NCBI GenBank assembly: GCA_003527225.1
Contig: DPXQ01000038.1
Location: 6,259-70,258 of the forward strand
Direction of reading: 5' to 3'
DNA: 64,000 nt
Source of the DNA: Rhizobium sp.
GTDB taxonomy: Bacteria; Pseudomonadota; Alphaproteobacteria; Rhizobiales; Rhizobiaceae
The notes below the pieces were generated by a model, which saw nothing but the letters and a program-made list of their open reading frames with translations, was not told the origin of the DNA and did not search any database. Position numbers and translations under genes: made by a program. Below are positions 38,814-48,167 of this stretch, one piece after another (position 1 is the stretch's first letter; each line of letters opens with the position of its first letter).

Positions 38814-41434
38814 TTTTTCCCATCCAGCATTTCGCGTACGGCAAGTGCAAGTTGCTTGAGCGAGAATGGCTTGGGAAGGAAACCGAACTTGGCATCCGCC
38901 GGCAGGTTGCGGGCAAAGGCATCCTCGGCATATCCGGAGACGAAAATGAACTTCAGGTCGGGATACTTCTTGCGCAATTCCGTGAGAAGTGTCGGACCGT
39001 CCATCTCGGGCATCACGACATCGGAAACGACAATGTCGACAGCGCCGTCGAGTTCTTCCATGATATCTAGGGCCTCGACCCCTGATCCCGCCTCATGGAC
39101 GGTATATCCGCGCGTCTCGAGCATACGCTTTCCACCGCGCCGAACCGCTTCCTCATCCTCTACCAGCAGCACGACCGCAGATTTGCCTGTAAGGTCGGCG
39201 GGCTCTGGTGTCTCCGTTGGCGGCGCTCCCGCCGCCGTTTGGCCATCCACGCCCGTCACGCCCGCTTGTGGCGAGCCGACAGGGGTAGAAACGATTTCGG
39301 GGATGTGCCTCGGCAGGAATATCCGGAACTTCGTTCCCTTGCCAACTTCTGACTCCGGGTAGATATAGCCGCCCGACTGTTTGACAATCCCGTAAACCAT
39401 GGCGAGGCCGAGACCGGTACCCTTTCCCACCTCTTTGGTGGTGAAAAACGGCTCGAAGATCTTGTCCATGATCTCCGCGGGTATCCCCGTTCCCGTGTCG
39501 GCCACCTCGATGAGCACGAACTCCTCTTCAGGCAAGCCGCGATAGTGGAACGCGGCGGCCTGCTCGGCCGCGATATTTCGAGTGGTAACCGTGATCGTGC
39601 CGCCATCCGGCATGGCATCGCGAGCATTGACGCAGAGGTTTATTAGCACCTGCTCGAATTGTGACAGATCGGTTTTGACCGGCCACAGATCGCGGCCATA
39701 CTCGACCTTAAGTTTCACGTTGGTGCCGGAAATCAGCCGGTCGACCAGCATCCGAAGATCGCCAATGACGTCGGTCAGGTTGAGAACCGACGGACGCATG
39801 GTCTGCTTGCGCGAAAAGGCCAGCAATTGCCGCACCAGAACAGCTGCACGATTGGCATTTCGCTTGATTTCCATCAGATCCGCGAAACTCGCATCCGAGG
39901 GCCTGGCCTGAAGCAGCAGATGATCGGACGAAAGCAGGATTGCTGTCAGCACATTGTTGAAATCGTGTGCAATCCCGCCGGCAAGCGTACCTACCGCATT
40001 CATCTTCTGCGTCTGCGCCATTTGCGTTTCGAGCGCCTTCTGGTCGGTGACGTCGACTGCATAGACGATTGCCGCCTCTTCCGGAGCTTCGTCGCTCTGG
40101 TCGATGACGGCATTGACGTAGAAACGGAAATGCCGGGTATCGTTGCTCGGGTGGCGGGAATCGATCGGCGCGATGTCGACCTGGCGGTTCTTTGCAGCCG
40201 CAAGCGCCTGGAGGAAGTGCTCCCTCTCGCTTTCGTGAAAGATGACTTCGAGGTGGCCCCCACGATCGACGTCGTCACGCGTTACGATGTCGGAGAAGAG
40301 CTTCAGGAATGGCGCATTTGTCCTGAGAATCCGCCCTTCCCCATCGACTGACGCGATTGCCATCGGCGTGTTGTTGAAGAAGCGAGTGAACCGCATCGAC
40401 GCTATCGATGCCGATTGATCGCTGCTGCCGCCATCCTGCCGGGCAAGTACGATCGAGCGGCTCTCGCCGGGCGCTCCGTCGCGCGCCGAACGAACCCGGT
40501 GGATAAGACGGACCGGCAGACTCTGCCCGTTGACGCGCCTCAGATCGAGGTCAAGCGTCTCCGTTTTCGAATCCCCGGGCGCTGCCTGAACCGACTCTAT
40601 GAGGGCCATGCCCTCTCCGGCCACCAGATCGGCAACCATCAGCGAACCGGGAGAGAATTGGGTGAGATCGATGCCCAGCCATTCGGCCAAGGTCGCATTG
40701 AGATAGTATATCTCCCCCTTGCGGCCAGCTGAAAAGAAGCCGGCCGGGGCATGGTCGAGGTAGTCGATGGCGTGTTGCAGCTCCTTGAAAAAGCGCTCCT
40801 GATCGTCGCGTTCGGAGGTGATGTCCAGGATCTGCCAGATATGCAGTTTCTTGCCACCGTCACGTTCGGGGGGAAGGAGCCGCGCCTTGAGCCGATACCA
40901 GTGGGCACCGGACCCTCCGCCGCTCAGTGTGCCAAGCGGCTTCAGGAGCCGAAACTCCTCATGGCCTTCCCGGCCCTCGCGAAGACCGTTGGTCAACCTG
41001 TAGAGAGCTTCGCTCGATTCCCGATGACGCGAGAGCAAGGCCTCCAGCGTCTGGACTTCTGTCGCCTTCCTCGCTCCGGTTATTCGGCCATAGGCGGCGT
41101 TGGCATAGATTATTCGACCGCTGTCGTCGGTGATCAGCGTTCCCTCCGGCTGGCTTGCGAGGAAACTGCGCCCGAGCGTATCCGATTGCGATTGCGGCAT
41201 GACTTCGACAAAGCCGATGATCGCGGAGACAAGGAAGAAGATTCCCATCATCGCAAGGATGCCGAGGACACCCAGAACCACCTCGTTGTCGAGCGAGTCC
41301 TTGAAGACCACGAAGGCGCCGGCGGCTACAAGGAGAACGGCGGCCAACAGAATGATGCGGATGGCGGTGCCGGACCGGTTTGCCCGATCGACCAATGGCG
41401 GATCATTGTCGCCGTCCTGCTGCAATCTTGTCAT
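38810..41434 (-). CDS. cckA: Cell-cycle hybrid histidine kinase CckA
   Basis: Two N-terminal membrane helices (about residues 24-75), PAS domains, a HisKA domain with the phosphorylated His in [15 protein letters not shown], an ATPase domain ([18 protein letters not shown]) and a C-terminal receiver with Asp in [12 protein letters not shown]. CckA feeds phosphate through ChpT to CtrA and CpdR, setting the alphaproteobacterial cell cycle. I prefer ATG 41434 (GAGG five bases upstream, 874 residues) to ATG 41461. A CtrA-type site lies upstream of the growth-pole gene at 51.1 kb. Confidence 0.95.
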   Translation of the reverse strand: MTRLQQDGDNDPPLVDRANRSGTAIRIILLAAVLLVAAGAFVVFKDSLDNEVVLGVLGILAMMGIFFLVSAIIGFVEVMPQSQSDTLGRSFLASQPEGTLITDDSGRIIYANAAYGRITGARKATEVQTLEALLSRHRESSEALYRLTNGLREGREGHEEFRLLKPLGTLSGGGSGAHWYRLKARLLPPERDGGKKLHIWQILDITSERDDQERFFKELQHAIDYLDHAPAGFFSAGRKGEIYYLNATLAEWLGIDLTQFSPGSLMVADLVAGEGMALIESVQAAPGDSKTETLDLDLRRVNGQSLPVRLIHRVRSARDGAPGESRSIVLARQDGGSSDQSASIASMRFTRFFNNTPMAIASVDGEGRILRTNAPFLKLFSDIVTRDDVDRGGHLEVIFHESEREHFLQALAAAKNRQVDIAPIDSRHPSNDTRHFRFYVNAVIDQSDEAPEEAAIVYAVDVTDQKALETQMAQTQKMNAVGTLAGGIAHDFNNVLTAILLSSDHLLLQARPSDASFADLMEIKRNANRAAVLVRQLLAFSRKQTMRPSVLNLTDVIGDLRMLVDRLISGTNVKLKVEYGRDLWPVKTDLSQFEQVLINLCVNARDAMPDGGTITVTTRNIAAEQAAAFHYRGLPEEEFVLIEVADTGTGIPAEIMDKIFEPFFTTKEVGKGTGLGLAMVYGIVKQSGGYIYPESEVGKGTKFRIFLPRHIPEIVSTPVGSPQAGVTGVDGQTAAGAPPTETPEPADLTGKSAVVLLVEDEEAVRRGGKRMLETRGYTVHEAGSGVEALDIMEELDGAVDIVVSDVVMPEMDGPTLLTELRKKYPDLKFIFVSGYAEDAFARNLPADAKFGFLPKPFSLKQLALAVREMLDGKN

Positions 41435-41573
41435 GAACGCCTCGTGGTTCCAGTCCGACATGCCGCCGCCACGATTATGGAAGAACAACGGAATCGGCCC
41501 TGTGAATCATCTTTAGCAATTTGCAAGAGCTGCAAAAAGCTCCGAGGGCATACAATAAGCTGCCCCATACACA

Positions 41574-41624
41574 GGCAATCCCACAGGATTGCCGTATTTG
41601 GCGGCAAACATGCCCCATGGGCAT
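41574..41624. repeat. Two perfect hairpins between cckA and FliO-like gene
   Basis: GGCAATCC-CACA-GGATTGCC (41574-41593) and ATGCCC-CAT-GGGCAT (41610-41624) lie 16 bases apart in the 286-base divergent region. They could be operators of dimeric regulators or hairpins in the cckA leader transcript. No clear promoter hexamers were found nearby. Confidence 0.5.
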
Positions 41625-41720
41625 GACCAGAACCACCGCGGAGGATCCCGGCAGACACCACTTGCCGGATTGCGTAAATAATTGTCTTCTGCCAGAAGGC
41701 GGAAAATAAGGAGGGCCGAT

Positions 41721-42929
41721 ATGCTTCAAGAACTGGTCGCCGCCTATGGCAACCGTTTCGTGGTCGCAGCGCTCGGCGTCAGTCTGGCGTTGCTGTGCCT
41801 GTTCGTCGTCCTGTGGCTGCTTCGCCGCCGCGCTCCCTCGCCCTTCGTGCGCGGCGGACGCAACCGTCAGCCCCGACTTCAGGTGCTGGACGCCGCAGCC
41901 GTGGATGCCCGCCGCCGGCTGGTGCTTGTGCGCCGCGACAATGTCGAACACCTGATCATGATAGGCGGCCCGACCGATATCGTCGTCGAAAGCGGAATCG
42001 GAGACGAGCGCCCTTATCTTTCGGCTATTCCCGTTTCACCGGACGCCATGCGCCTTGCCCATGAGGCGCCGGCGCCTGATGCCGCACCGGCTGCAATCGC
42101 TCAGCCGCAGCCCGAACCAACCACAATTCCGGTGACGGCAGAGCCCTCCCCGGCGATGCAGCGCCCAATCCCCGCCAACGCCTCCGAAGAGCGGCCACGC
42201 CCAACGATCCCGGTCCGTCCCCCCACCCCACCAGCGGCGGAGCCGGCAGCGCCCGTCGCGCAGGCGCTCCCATTGCAGCCAAAGGCGTCGACGATACCTC
42301 CCGGCCCGCCGGCCGCGCCAGCTCCAATAGCTCCCGTCGTCGCGGCGCCCGAGCCTGGCAAATCCGCGGACACGTCGTCGATCTTCATTGATACGGACAC
42401 TATCCTGGAGGCCGGAGATAGCCGGGTGATGCCGGATCAGACCGTAGTGGCGCCGCCCGCGCCTGACACGGCCATTTCCGCCGCAGAGGCATCGGCACCG
42501 ATCAGGCCGGAAGTCCCGTCAGTTTCCATCGATCCCGCCGAAATTCTCGAAGCGGCCCGCAGCCGGGTCATGCCGAATCTGCCGGCATCAGTCCCGATGG
42601 CGCAGCCTGATATTCAGCCCGCTTTGCAGATTTCCGAGGAGACACCGGTTCCGGACGATACCGGGTCGCGGCGGATTCCAAGCGATTTCGAACGCGTACT
42701 CGAAGAGGAAATGGCCATCCATCTGGCCGCGACTGCGCCCGGAACGGAAATCAACCGTCCGGAAAAACCGTTCGTCCCGGAGATTCGACCGGACCGTCCG
42801 GTCTCCATCCCACCGATCCCGTCGCAACCGACGCAAGAAAAGCAGTCCGCAGCCACAGGCGACGAACCGAACCTGCAAAACGAAATTGCGCGTATTTTTG
42901 GGGAAATGTCGGTCAATCGCAACGGCTGA
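41721..42929 (+). CDS. FliO-like membrane protein with Pro-rich C-terminal tail
   Basis: A 402-residue protein with one membrane helix (about 14-35) followed by a small domain resembling the FliO/YscJ-associated fold (RLQVLDAAAVDARRRLVLVRRDNVEHLIM; length and position fit). The rest is Pro/Ala/Glu-rich and probably disordered, with a duplicated motif (see repeat entry) and a conserved-looking end (NLQNEIARIFGEM). AAGGAGG precedes ATG 41721. No flagellar genes are near, and it is divergent from cckA, so a role outside the flagellum is possible. Confidence 0.65.
   Translation: MLQELVAAYGNRFVVAALGVSLALLCLFVVLWLLRRRAPSPFVRGGRNRQPRLQVLDAAAVDARRRLVLVRRDNVEHLIMIGGPTDIVVESGIGDERPYLSAIPVSPDAMRLAHEAPAPDAAPAAIAQPQPEPTTIPVTAEPSPAMQRPIPANASEERPRPTIPVRPPTPPAAEPAAPVAQALPLQPKASTIPPGPPAAPAPIAPVVAAPEPGKSADTSSIFIDTDTILEAGDSRVMPDQTVVAPPAPDTAISAAEASAPIRPEVPSVSIDPAEILEAARSRVMPNLPASVPMAQPDIQPALQISEETPVPDDTGSRRIPSDFERVLEEEMAIHLAATAPGTEINRPEKPFVPEIRPDRPVSIPPIPSQPTQEKQSAATGDEPNLQNEIARIFGEMSVNRNG
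42378..42575 (+). repeat. Duplicated motif within FliO-like protein tail
   Basis: The peptide SIFIDTDTILEAGDSRVMP (42378-42434) recurs as VSIDPAEILEAARSRVMP (42522-42575). Both share I-D-x-x-x-I-L-E-A-x-x-S-R-V-M-P inside an otherwise low-complexity tail, so they are probably short binding motifs rather than random repeats. Confidence 0.6.
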
Positions 42930-42965
42930 CAGCACCGGCGCCCGACAGGCGTTGCCTAGCTGACC

Positions 42966-42990
42966 GGAGCGCCGAGAGATCGGGCGCTCC
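42966..42990. terminator. Hairpin between convergent FliO-like and dksA genes
   Basis: Stem GGAGCGCC (42966-42973) with GGCGCTCC (42983-42990), nine-base loop, without a T-run on either side. Confidence 0.4.
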
Positions 42991-43020
42991 GCAATCTATG
43001 AGCAATACAGGGCGACGTAC

Positions 43021-43440
43021 TTATTCGTCGCGATAGACTTTTTCGCGGCGCTCGTGGCGTTCCTGGGCCTCGATGGACAACGTTGCAATGGGCCGGGCAT
43101 CGAGCCGCTTGAGCCCGATGGGCTCCCCGGTTTCCTCGCAATAACCGTAGGTTCCTTCGTCGATCCGCTGCAGTGCCGCGTCGATCTTCGCGATCAGCTT
43201 GCGCTGGCGGTCGCGTGCACGAAGCTCGATTGCACGGTCTGTCTCGGAAGATGCACGGTCCGCCAGATCGGGATGGTTGGCACTTTCTTCTGCAAGATGG
43301 CCCAGGGTTTCCCGCGCTTCCCGCAGGATGTCGTTCTTCCAAGCGATCAGCTTGGCACGAAAATAGGCCTTTTGGTTCGCGTTCATGAACTCATCGTCTT
43401 CCGAGAGCACATAATTGCTAAGATTGATCTTCTCACTCAA
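43021..43440 (-). CDS. dksA: RNA polymerase-binding regulator DksA
   Basis: A 139-residue coiled-coil protein that enters the secondary channel of RNA polymerase and works with ppGpp. The YFRAKLIAWKNDILREARETL helix, the DLADRASSETDRAIELRARDR tip region and GTYGYCEETGEPIG are typical. The start is TTG 43440 with GGAG seven bases upstream, matching the N-terminus LSEKINLSNYVL of relatives. The C-terminal zinc finger keeps only one cysteine (YCEETGEPIG), so it should not bind zinc in the E. coli manner. It has its own promoter and is divergent from sixA. Confidence 0.93.
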   Translation of the reverse strand: MSEKINLSNYVLSEDDEFMNANQKAYFRAKLIAWKNDILREARETLGHLAEESANHPDLADRASSETDRAIELRARDRQRKLIAKIDAALQRIDEGTYGYCEETGEPIGLKRLDARPIATLSIEAQERHERREKVYRDE

Positions 43441-43474
43441 CGCGATTCTCCTGAAGAACATCTCAATGGCCGGG

Positions 43475-43503
43475 TGTATATCCTTTCAATACCGTCGGTT
43501 CAA
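43475..43503 (-). promoter_or_regulatory. dksA sigma-70 promoter
   Basis: On the minus strand TTGAAC (43503-43498) and TATACA (43480-43475) have an exact 17-base spacer. The predicted start near 43468 gives a leader of about 28 bases. Confidence 0.7.
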
Positions 43504-43518
43504 GCCTTACAACCAGCT

Positions 43519-43547
43519 TTGAACCATTTTTAAATCTGTCATATAAT
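43519..43547 (+). promoter_or_regulatory. Strong sigma-70 promoter upstream of sixA
   Basis: TTGAAC (43519-43524), 17-base spacer, perfect TATAAT (43542-43547). The predicted start near 43554 leaves a leader of about 158 bases before sixA, containing an 8-bp hairpin (43603-43610 with 43624-43631). The -35 hexamer is identical to that of the divergent dksA promoter. Confidence 0.75.
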
Positions 43548-43711
43548 TAGGCTAAACGTCTATTTCTTAACCACTATTTGAAATTGCTCCTTTCATGCAG
43601 GCTCAGCCGCGTCTGCCCGCGAGGCGGCTGATCGACCACTGATGCCTGTTGACGGATATCCCCGACTAAAGCTAGGTCAGGTAATCACGCCTGTCGCGGA
43701 AAACTGGACGA

Positions 43712-44224
43712 ATGACCACCGTATTACCGCTCCCCAAACGTATCTATCTGCTGCGGCACGCGAAATCGGGCTGGACCCAGCCTGGAGAACGAGATTTCGA
43801 CAGGACGTTGAATGACGCCGGGTACGGCGAGGCTGAACGCGTGGCGGGCCAGGCCGCCAGCAAGGGCTACCGGCCCGATCTCATCGTCAGTTCGACAGCC
43901 AAGCGCTGCCGCGAAACAGCAGAAGCGATCCATAGCGCGTTCTCGACAGAAATCGAATGCCGCTTTGTCGACGAACTCTATAACTGCCCTGCCGACACCT
44001 ACCTTGAAATCCTAGCTTCGCTGACAGAGTTTTCGTCCACCATGCTGGTTGGGCACAATCCCGCCATCGAGGAAGTTCTCTTCATGCTTATCGGCTCCGA
44101 GGCCGCCCAAGAAGCGGTCCCCCAGGGGTTTCCGACCTCTGGCCTGGCCGTGCTCGACTACGATCCCGATACGCGCGAAAGCGGGAGCGGACATTGGTCA
44201 CTGACCGATTTTCTCGTCGGCTAG
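43712..44224 (+). CDS. SixA-type histidine phosphatase
   Basis: A 170-residue histidine-phosphatase-superfamily protein. The catalytic histidine is in YLLRHAKSGW; the second is in MLVGHNPAIEE, with arginines in KRCRETAE. SixA dephosphorylates phosphohistidine proteins such as Hpt domains or NPr, but other members act on small phosphoesters. The start ATG 43712 is the first in frame after the strong promoter. It is followed after 126 bases by ycjX. Confidence 0.88.
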   Translation: MTTVLPLPKRIYLLRHAKSGWTQPGERDFDRTLNDAGYGEAERVAGQAASKGYRPDLIVSSTAKRCRETAEAIHSAFSTEIECRFVDELYNCPADTYLEILASLTEFSSTMLVGHNPAIEEVLFMLIGSEAAQEAVPQGFPTSGLAVLDYDPDTRESGSGHWSLTDFLVG

Positions 44225-44350
44225 GAGTTTGCCACGACGCGTAAAGCGCTGATGCTGTCCGGCAGCCATGTTTCCGTTTTTCGGCCCGTCCTTTATTGGT
44301 GCCGCACAGTTTCCTATATTGGCCAGCATGCAGCGCGCGGGGATTGAGAT

Positions 44351-45826
44351 TTGTCACCATCCATAACTTCCCTTTCCGACGAAGCCGCTATTGCCTTCGA
44401 CAATCTTGCAGACCGCGCCTCAAATCTCGTCAACCCGGCGATACGGCTCGGCGTGACAGGGCTCTCGCGTTCGGGGAAGACGGTCTTCATCTCCTCACTG
44501 GTCCACAACCTGTTGCACGGCGGCAGACTTCCACTCTTCGAAGCGCTGCAATCGGGTCGTATCTCATCGACCAGGCTCGAACAGCAGCCCGACGATGCTG
44601 TGCCCCGCTTCCAGTACGAGGACCATATCCGCGCCCTGGTAAAGGATCGGATCTGGCCGGACTCGACGCGGGCGATTTCTGAATTGCGCCTGACGATCGA
44701 GTACCAGAGTGCCAGCGGATGGAACCGCTTCTTCTCGCCCGGACGGTTGTCGATCGATATCGTCGACTATCCTGGAGAATGGCTGCTGGACCTGCCACTG
44801 CTGGGGCAGGATTTCCGGACCTTCAGCGACAACACCGTGGCGCTCGCGGGGACAGGGATCCGCACGGAGCTCTCGCGGCAATGGCTCAAGCTAGCGGCAT
44901 CCGTTGACATGGACGCGCCGGCCGACGAGATGGTCGCCAAGAAGCTTGCCGAGGCTTTCACGGCATATCTGAGGGCCTGCAAGTCGGATGAGCGCTCGCT
45001 GTCGACGTTGCCTCCCGGCCGTTTTTTGATGCCGGGAGACCTCGAGGGTTCCCCGGCCTTGACCTTCGCGCCACTGATCGGCTTGCCCGATACAAGAGCG
45101 CCGAAAGGGTCGTTGAGGGCCATGATGGAGCGCCGCTACGAATCCTACAAGAGTGTCGTGGTCAAGCCGTTCTTCCGCGAGCACTTCGCAAGACTCGACC
45201 GCCAGATAGTCCTTGTCGATGCTCTCCAGGCCATCAATCGTGGCCCCGAGGCGGTGCAGGATCTGGAACGCGCGCTTGCCGACGTGCTCGCCTGCTTCCG
45301 TCCCGGCTCCAACTCTTTCCTGACCGCGCTCCTTCGCCGGCGCATCGACCGCGTGCTCGTCGCCGCCACCAAGGCCGATCACCTGCACCATGAAAGCCAC
45401 GACCGCCTGCAGGCCATTACCCGACGACTGGTCGATCGTGCCATCACCAATATCGGCATGGCCGGCGCCGGGATCGAGGTCATGGCGATCGCGTCGGTAC
45501 GCGCAACCCGCGAGGCGAGCGTCCGGCAGAATGGCGACGAACTCCCGGTGATCGTCGGCACGCCGATGGCCGGGGAGACGGTCGGCAAGGAACGTTTCGA
45601 CGGCACCCGCAAGACAGCGGTCTTTCCGGGCGACCTGCCCGAGGACCCGGAAGGATTTTTCCGGACGCTGGATGACGCCACCCACGGCGCCTACCTGCCC
45701 GAACTCAATATCGTGCGCTTTCGCCCGCCCCAACTCGAAGAGACGGGCGGCGGGATCAAGCTTTCCATTCCGCACATCCGGCTCGACCGAGCCATGCAAT
45801 TCCTGTTCGGAGACCGATTGGCATGA
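44351..45826 (+). CDS. YcjX family GTPase-like ATPase
   Basis: A 491-residue P-loop protein of the YcjX/DUF463 family. Walker A is GLSRSGKTVFISSLVHN, and later segments (VDYPGEWLLDLPLL, ATKADHLH) correspond to the G-protein-like motifs. YcjX is linked to envelope stress and the phage-shock response. The start is taken as TTG 44351. A TATATT element is 31 bases upstream with a weak -35. It overlaps the YcjF gene by four bases. Confidence 0.93.
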   Translation: MSPSITSLSDEAAIAFDNLADRASNLVNPAIRLGVTGLSRSGKTVFISSLVHNLLHGGRLPLFEALQSGRISSTRLEQQPDDAVPRFQYEDHIRALVKDRIWPDSTRAISELRLTIEYQSASGWNRFFSPGRLSIDIVDYPGEWLLDLPLLGQDFRTFSDNTVALAGTGIRTELSRQWLKLAASVDMDAPADEMVAKKLAEAFTAYLRACKSDERSLSTLPPGRFLMPGDLEGSPALTFAPLIGLPDTRAPKGSLRAMMERRYESYKSVVVKPFFREHFARLDRQIVLVDALQAINRGPEAVQDLERALADVLACFRPGSNSFLTALLRRRIDRVLVAATKADHLHHESHDRLQAITRRLVDRAITNIGMAGAGIEVMAIASVRATREASVRQNGDELPVIVGTPMAGETVGKERFDGTRKTAVFPGDLPEDPEGFFRTLDDATHGAYLPELNIVRFRPPQLEETGGGIKLSIPHIRLDRAMQFLFGDRLA

Positions 45827-46914
45827 CCCGGAAACCAACGCCTCAATCCACGCCTGCAGGACGCCGCCCGGCTTCCTTTACCGTCGAGCCGGAGGAACAG
45901 GCCGCCCCCGCCAACGTGCCGGAATCGCGCGCGCCGCGCAGTTTCGATGGCGACATTGCAATCGTCCCGGACGAAGAGGACCCGTTCCTGGCGGCTGACG
46001 AAGCCTCGGGCCCGGCGGATTCCCCCGTCGCCGCGCCGAGACCCAGACGCTTTTCCTTCGCCAAGCTCGCGCTCGGCGCTTTTTCGATCCTTTTCTCGCT
46101 TGCCGTCGGCCTTTGGATTGACGCCCTGATCACGGATCTTTTTACCCGGTCCGACTGGCTCGGCTATGGCGCGCTCGCAGTCCTGGCTGTCGGTCTGCTC
46201 GCGCTCTTCGTCGCCCTTGCCCGCGAACTCTTCGGCCTGTGGCGTCTCGAAGCCGTGCAATCGCTGAAGAGCGAGGCGGCGCTTGCGGCTTCCGAACATC
46301 GCACTCACGAGGCCAAAACCTTAGTGAAGCGGCTCGCAAAGCTCGTTGCCGCCAGACCTGAGACCGCTCGTGGCCGGGCAACGCTTCAGGCCAGCGAGGA
46401 CGATATCATTGATGCTCCGCAGCTGATCGAACTTGCCGAGCGGGAACTGCTGGCGCCGCTCGACATCAGGGCACGCGCACTGATCCTCGGAAGCTCGAAG
46501 CGCGTATCCGTCGTAACGGCGGTCAGCCCCCGCGCCGTCGTCGATCTCGCCTATGTCCTGTTCGAAGTTGTTCGTCTCGTCCGCGCGATGGCCGAGCTTT
46601 ACGGCGGACGCCCGGGCTCGATCGGCATGCTGCGGCTCTTGCGCGATGTTCTCGCTCATCTGGCGGTAACCGGCTCGATCGCGGTCGGCGACGGCCTCGC
46701 CCAACAGATTCTCGGCCATGGACTGGCCTCGCGCTTGTCCGCACGGCTCGGCGAAGGCGTCATCAACGGACTGATGACGGCACGCATCGGGATCGCCGCG
46801 ATGGACCTGTGCCGGCCACTGCCGTTCAGAGCCGTCAAGCGGCCAGGCATTGGGGATTTCATCTCGGACCTGGCGCCCCGGCTAACCGGTGGGCCGACTG
46901 CGGGCACGGACTGA
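45823..46914 (+). CDS. YcjF family inner-membrane protein (TIGR01620)
   Basis: A 363-residue protein with two membrane helices (about 82-105 and 115-140) and a DUF697 domain in the C-terminal half (RVSVVTAVSPRAVVDLAYVLFE; RPGSIGMLRLLRDVLAHLAVTG). In enterobacteria ycjX and ycjF form one operon regulated by phage-shock control. ATG 45823 overlaps the ycjX stop as ATGA, so the two proteins are made together and probably form a complex. Confidence 0.9.
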   Translation: MTRKPTPQSTPAGRRPASFTVEPEEQAAPANVPESRAPRSFDGDIAIVPDEEDPFLAADEASGPADSPVAAPRPRRFSFAKLALGAFSILFSLAVGLWIDALITDLFTRSDWLGYGALAVLAVGLLALFVALARELFGLWRLEAVQSLKSEAALAASEHRTHEAKTLVKRLAKLVAARPETARGRATLQASEDDIIDAPQLIELAERELLAPLDIRARALILGSSKRVSVVTAVSPRAVVDLAYVLFEVVRLVRAMAELYGGRPGSIGMLRLLRDVLAHLAVTGSIAVGDGLAQQILGHGLASRLSARLGEGVINGLMTARIGIAAMDLCRPLPFRAVKRPGIGDFISDLAPRLTGGPTAGTD

Positions 46915-47039
46915 CGAGCTGCTGTTTTGATTTTTCAGATTGCCGACGAACGTCTTAGACGCTACCAGAAATGAAGCATTAACCATTTTCGCGTTAGATG
47001 CTGAACAGGTTTTCTCGTAGTTCGTACCAAGGCAAACCG

Positions 47040-47594
47040 ATGTCGTTTCGCTTCATTTCATTCGTTGGCTCTCTCGCCGCCATATCCGTCGCCGGTGCGA
47101 TCGCCGATACTTCAACGGCGCAAGCGGCATCGCGCGACAAGCGCTTCTTCGAATCGGTTTCCGGAATCTGGAAGGGGCCGGGCGAGATCGTCGCCGGCAA
47201 ATACAAGGGCACGAAGTTCACCTGCAACCTGACCGGTATCTCTTCGACTGGAAGCGAGACCGGACTGAAGCTCGACGGGACGTGCCGCGTTGGCGTATTC
47301 TCGCAGCCCATGTCCGCCGTCATTTCCCAGGTCGGCAACAGCTATCAGGGGCAGTTTCTCGATGGCGCGGACGGCAAGGGACTCGATATCGTCTCCGGCT
47401 CGGTCAGCAATGACAAGGTCGTGGTCGGCATCAACCGCGCAAAGCTGAACGGCGCCATGGTCGCCCGCTTGCAGAACGACACCGCGATGAACATCACCAT
47501 ATCCGTCAAGGTCGAAGATCGCATGATCCCGGTGATCGGGCTTTCGCTGAACCGCGAACTCGATGCCAACGCGGTTGGTTCGATCAAGAAGTAG
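47040..47594 (+). CDS. Secreted protein, unknown function
   Basis: A 184-residue protein with a signal peptide (FRFISFVGSLAAISVAGA, cleaved near ADTSTAQA) and a mature domain of alternating strands with two Cys (FTCNLTG and GTCRVG) likely disulfide-bonded. I do not recognise the family. ATG 47040 is favoured over the upstream ATG because AAGGC lies at the right distance and the signal peptide begins there. A TTAACCAT motif sits about 55 bases upstream. Confidence 0.65.
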   Translation: MSFRFISFVGSLAAISVAGAIADTSTAQAASRDKRFFESVSGIWKGPGEIVAGKYKGTKFTCNLTGISSTGSETGLKLDGTCRVGVFSQPMSAVISQVGNSYQGQFLDGADGKGLDIVSGSVSNDKVVVGINRAKLNGAMVARLQNDTAMNITISVKVEDRMIPVIGLSLNRELDANAVGSIKK

Positions 47595-47643
47595 CCGCGC
47601 CGAGAAAAGCATCCCCGGAAACACCTGTCCCGGGCGTTGATGC

Positions 47644-48165
47644 TCACTTCGTGCGCCACCAATCCCCATCGTCGTTCGCAACGACAATACCGGACTTGTC
47701 TGCCGCAGCCAGCCACGCCTCGACGGGCCGCCCGTTGACCTGAAGCGTCGGGGCGATATCGGCAAGCGGCATCAGCACGAAAGCCCTTTCCGTCATCCGC
47801 GGATGGGGAATGATCAGCGCCCCGGTGTCAATATCCAGACCGTCGAAGGTGAGAATATCCATGTCGATCGTCCTGGGTCCCCAGCGCTCCTTCCGCACCC
47901 GCTTCATGTCACGCTCGATCGAAAGGCACGCATCAAGCAGGCCAAGCGGCTCCAGTCGCGTCTCAAGGGCGGCACAGCAATTGTAGAAATCGGCCTGGTC
48001 GGTCTTGCCCCACGGGGGCGTGCGGTAAAGCCGCGATACCGCTGTCACGCGGCAATCTTCGCGCCCGTCCAGACGCCTTAGTGCCTGGGCCATGGCCGCG
48101 ATCGGATCGCCGATATTGCCGCCGAGCCCGATCGTTGCGGCGCGCCAATCATGATCGCCCGCCAT
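47644..48165 (-). CDS. folK: HPPK (2-amino-4-hydroxy-6-hydroxymethyldihydropteridine diphosphokinase)
   Basis: A 173-residue enzyme that pyrophosphorylates 6-hydroxymethyl-dihydropterin before folP in folate synthesis. The GLGGNIGDP start, the YNCCAALETRL strand, and the RWGPRTIDMDIL signature with the Mg-binding Asp pair are all present. It starts three bases after the folP stop, so the two genes form an operon in the order folP-folK. folB, often between them in rhizobia, is absent here. Confidence 0.96.
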   Translation of the reverse strand: MAGDHDWRAATIGLGGNIGDPIAAMAQALRRLDGREDCRVTAVSRLYRTPPWGKTDQADFYNCCAALETRLEPLGLLDACLSIERDMKRVRKERWGPRTIDMDILTFDGLDIDTGALIIPHPRMTERAFVLMPLADIAPTLQVNGRPVEAWLAAADKSGIVVANDDGDWWRTK

Positions 48166-48167
48166 GC

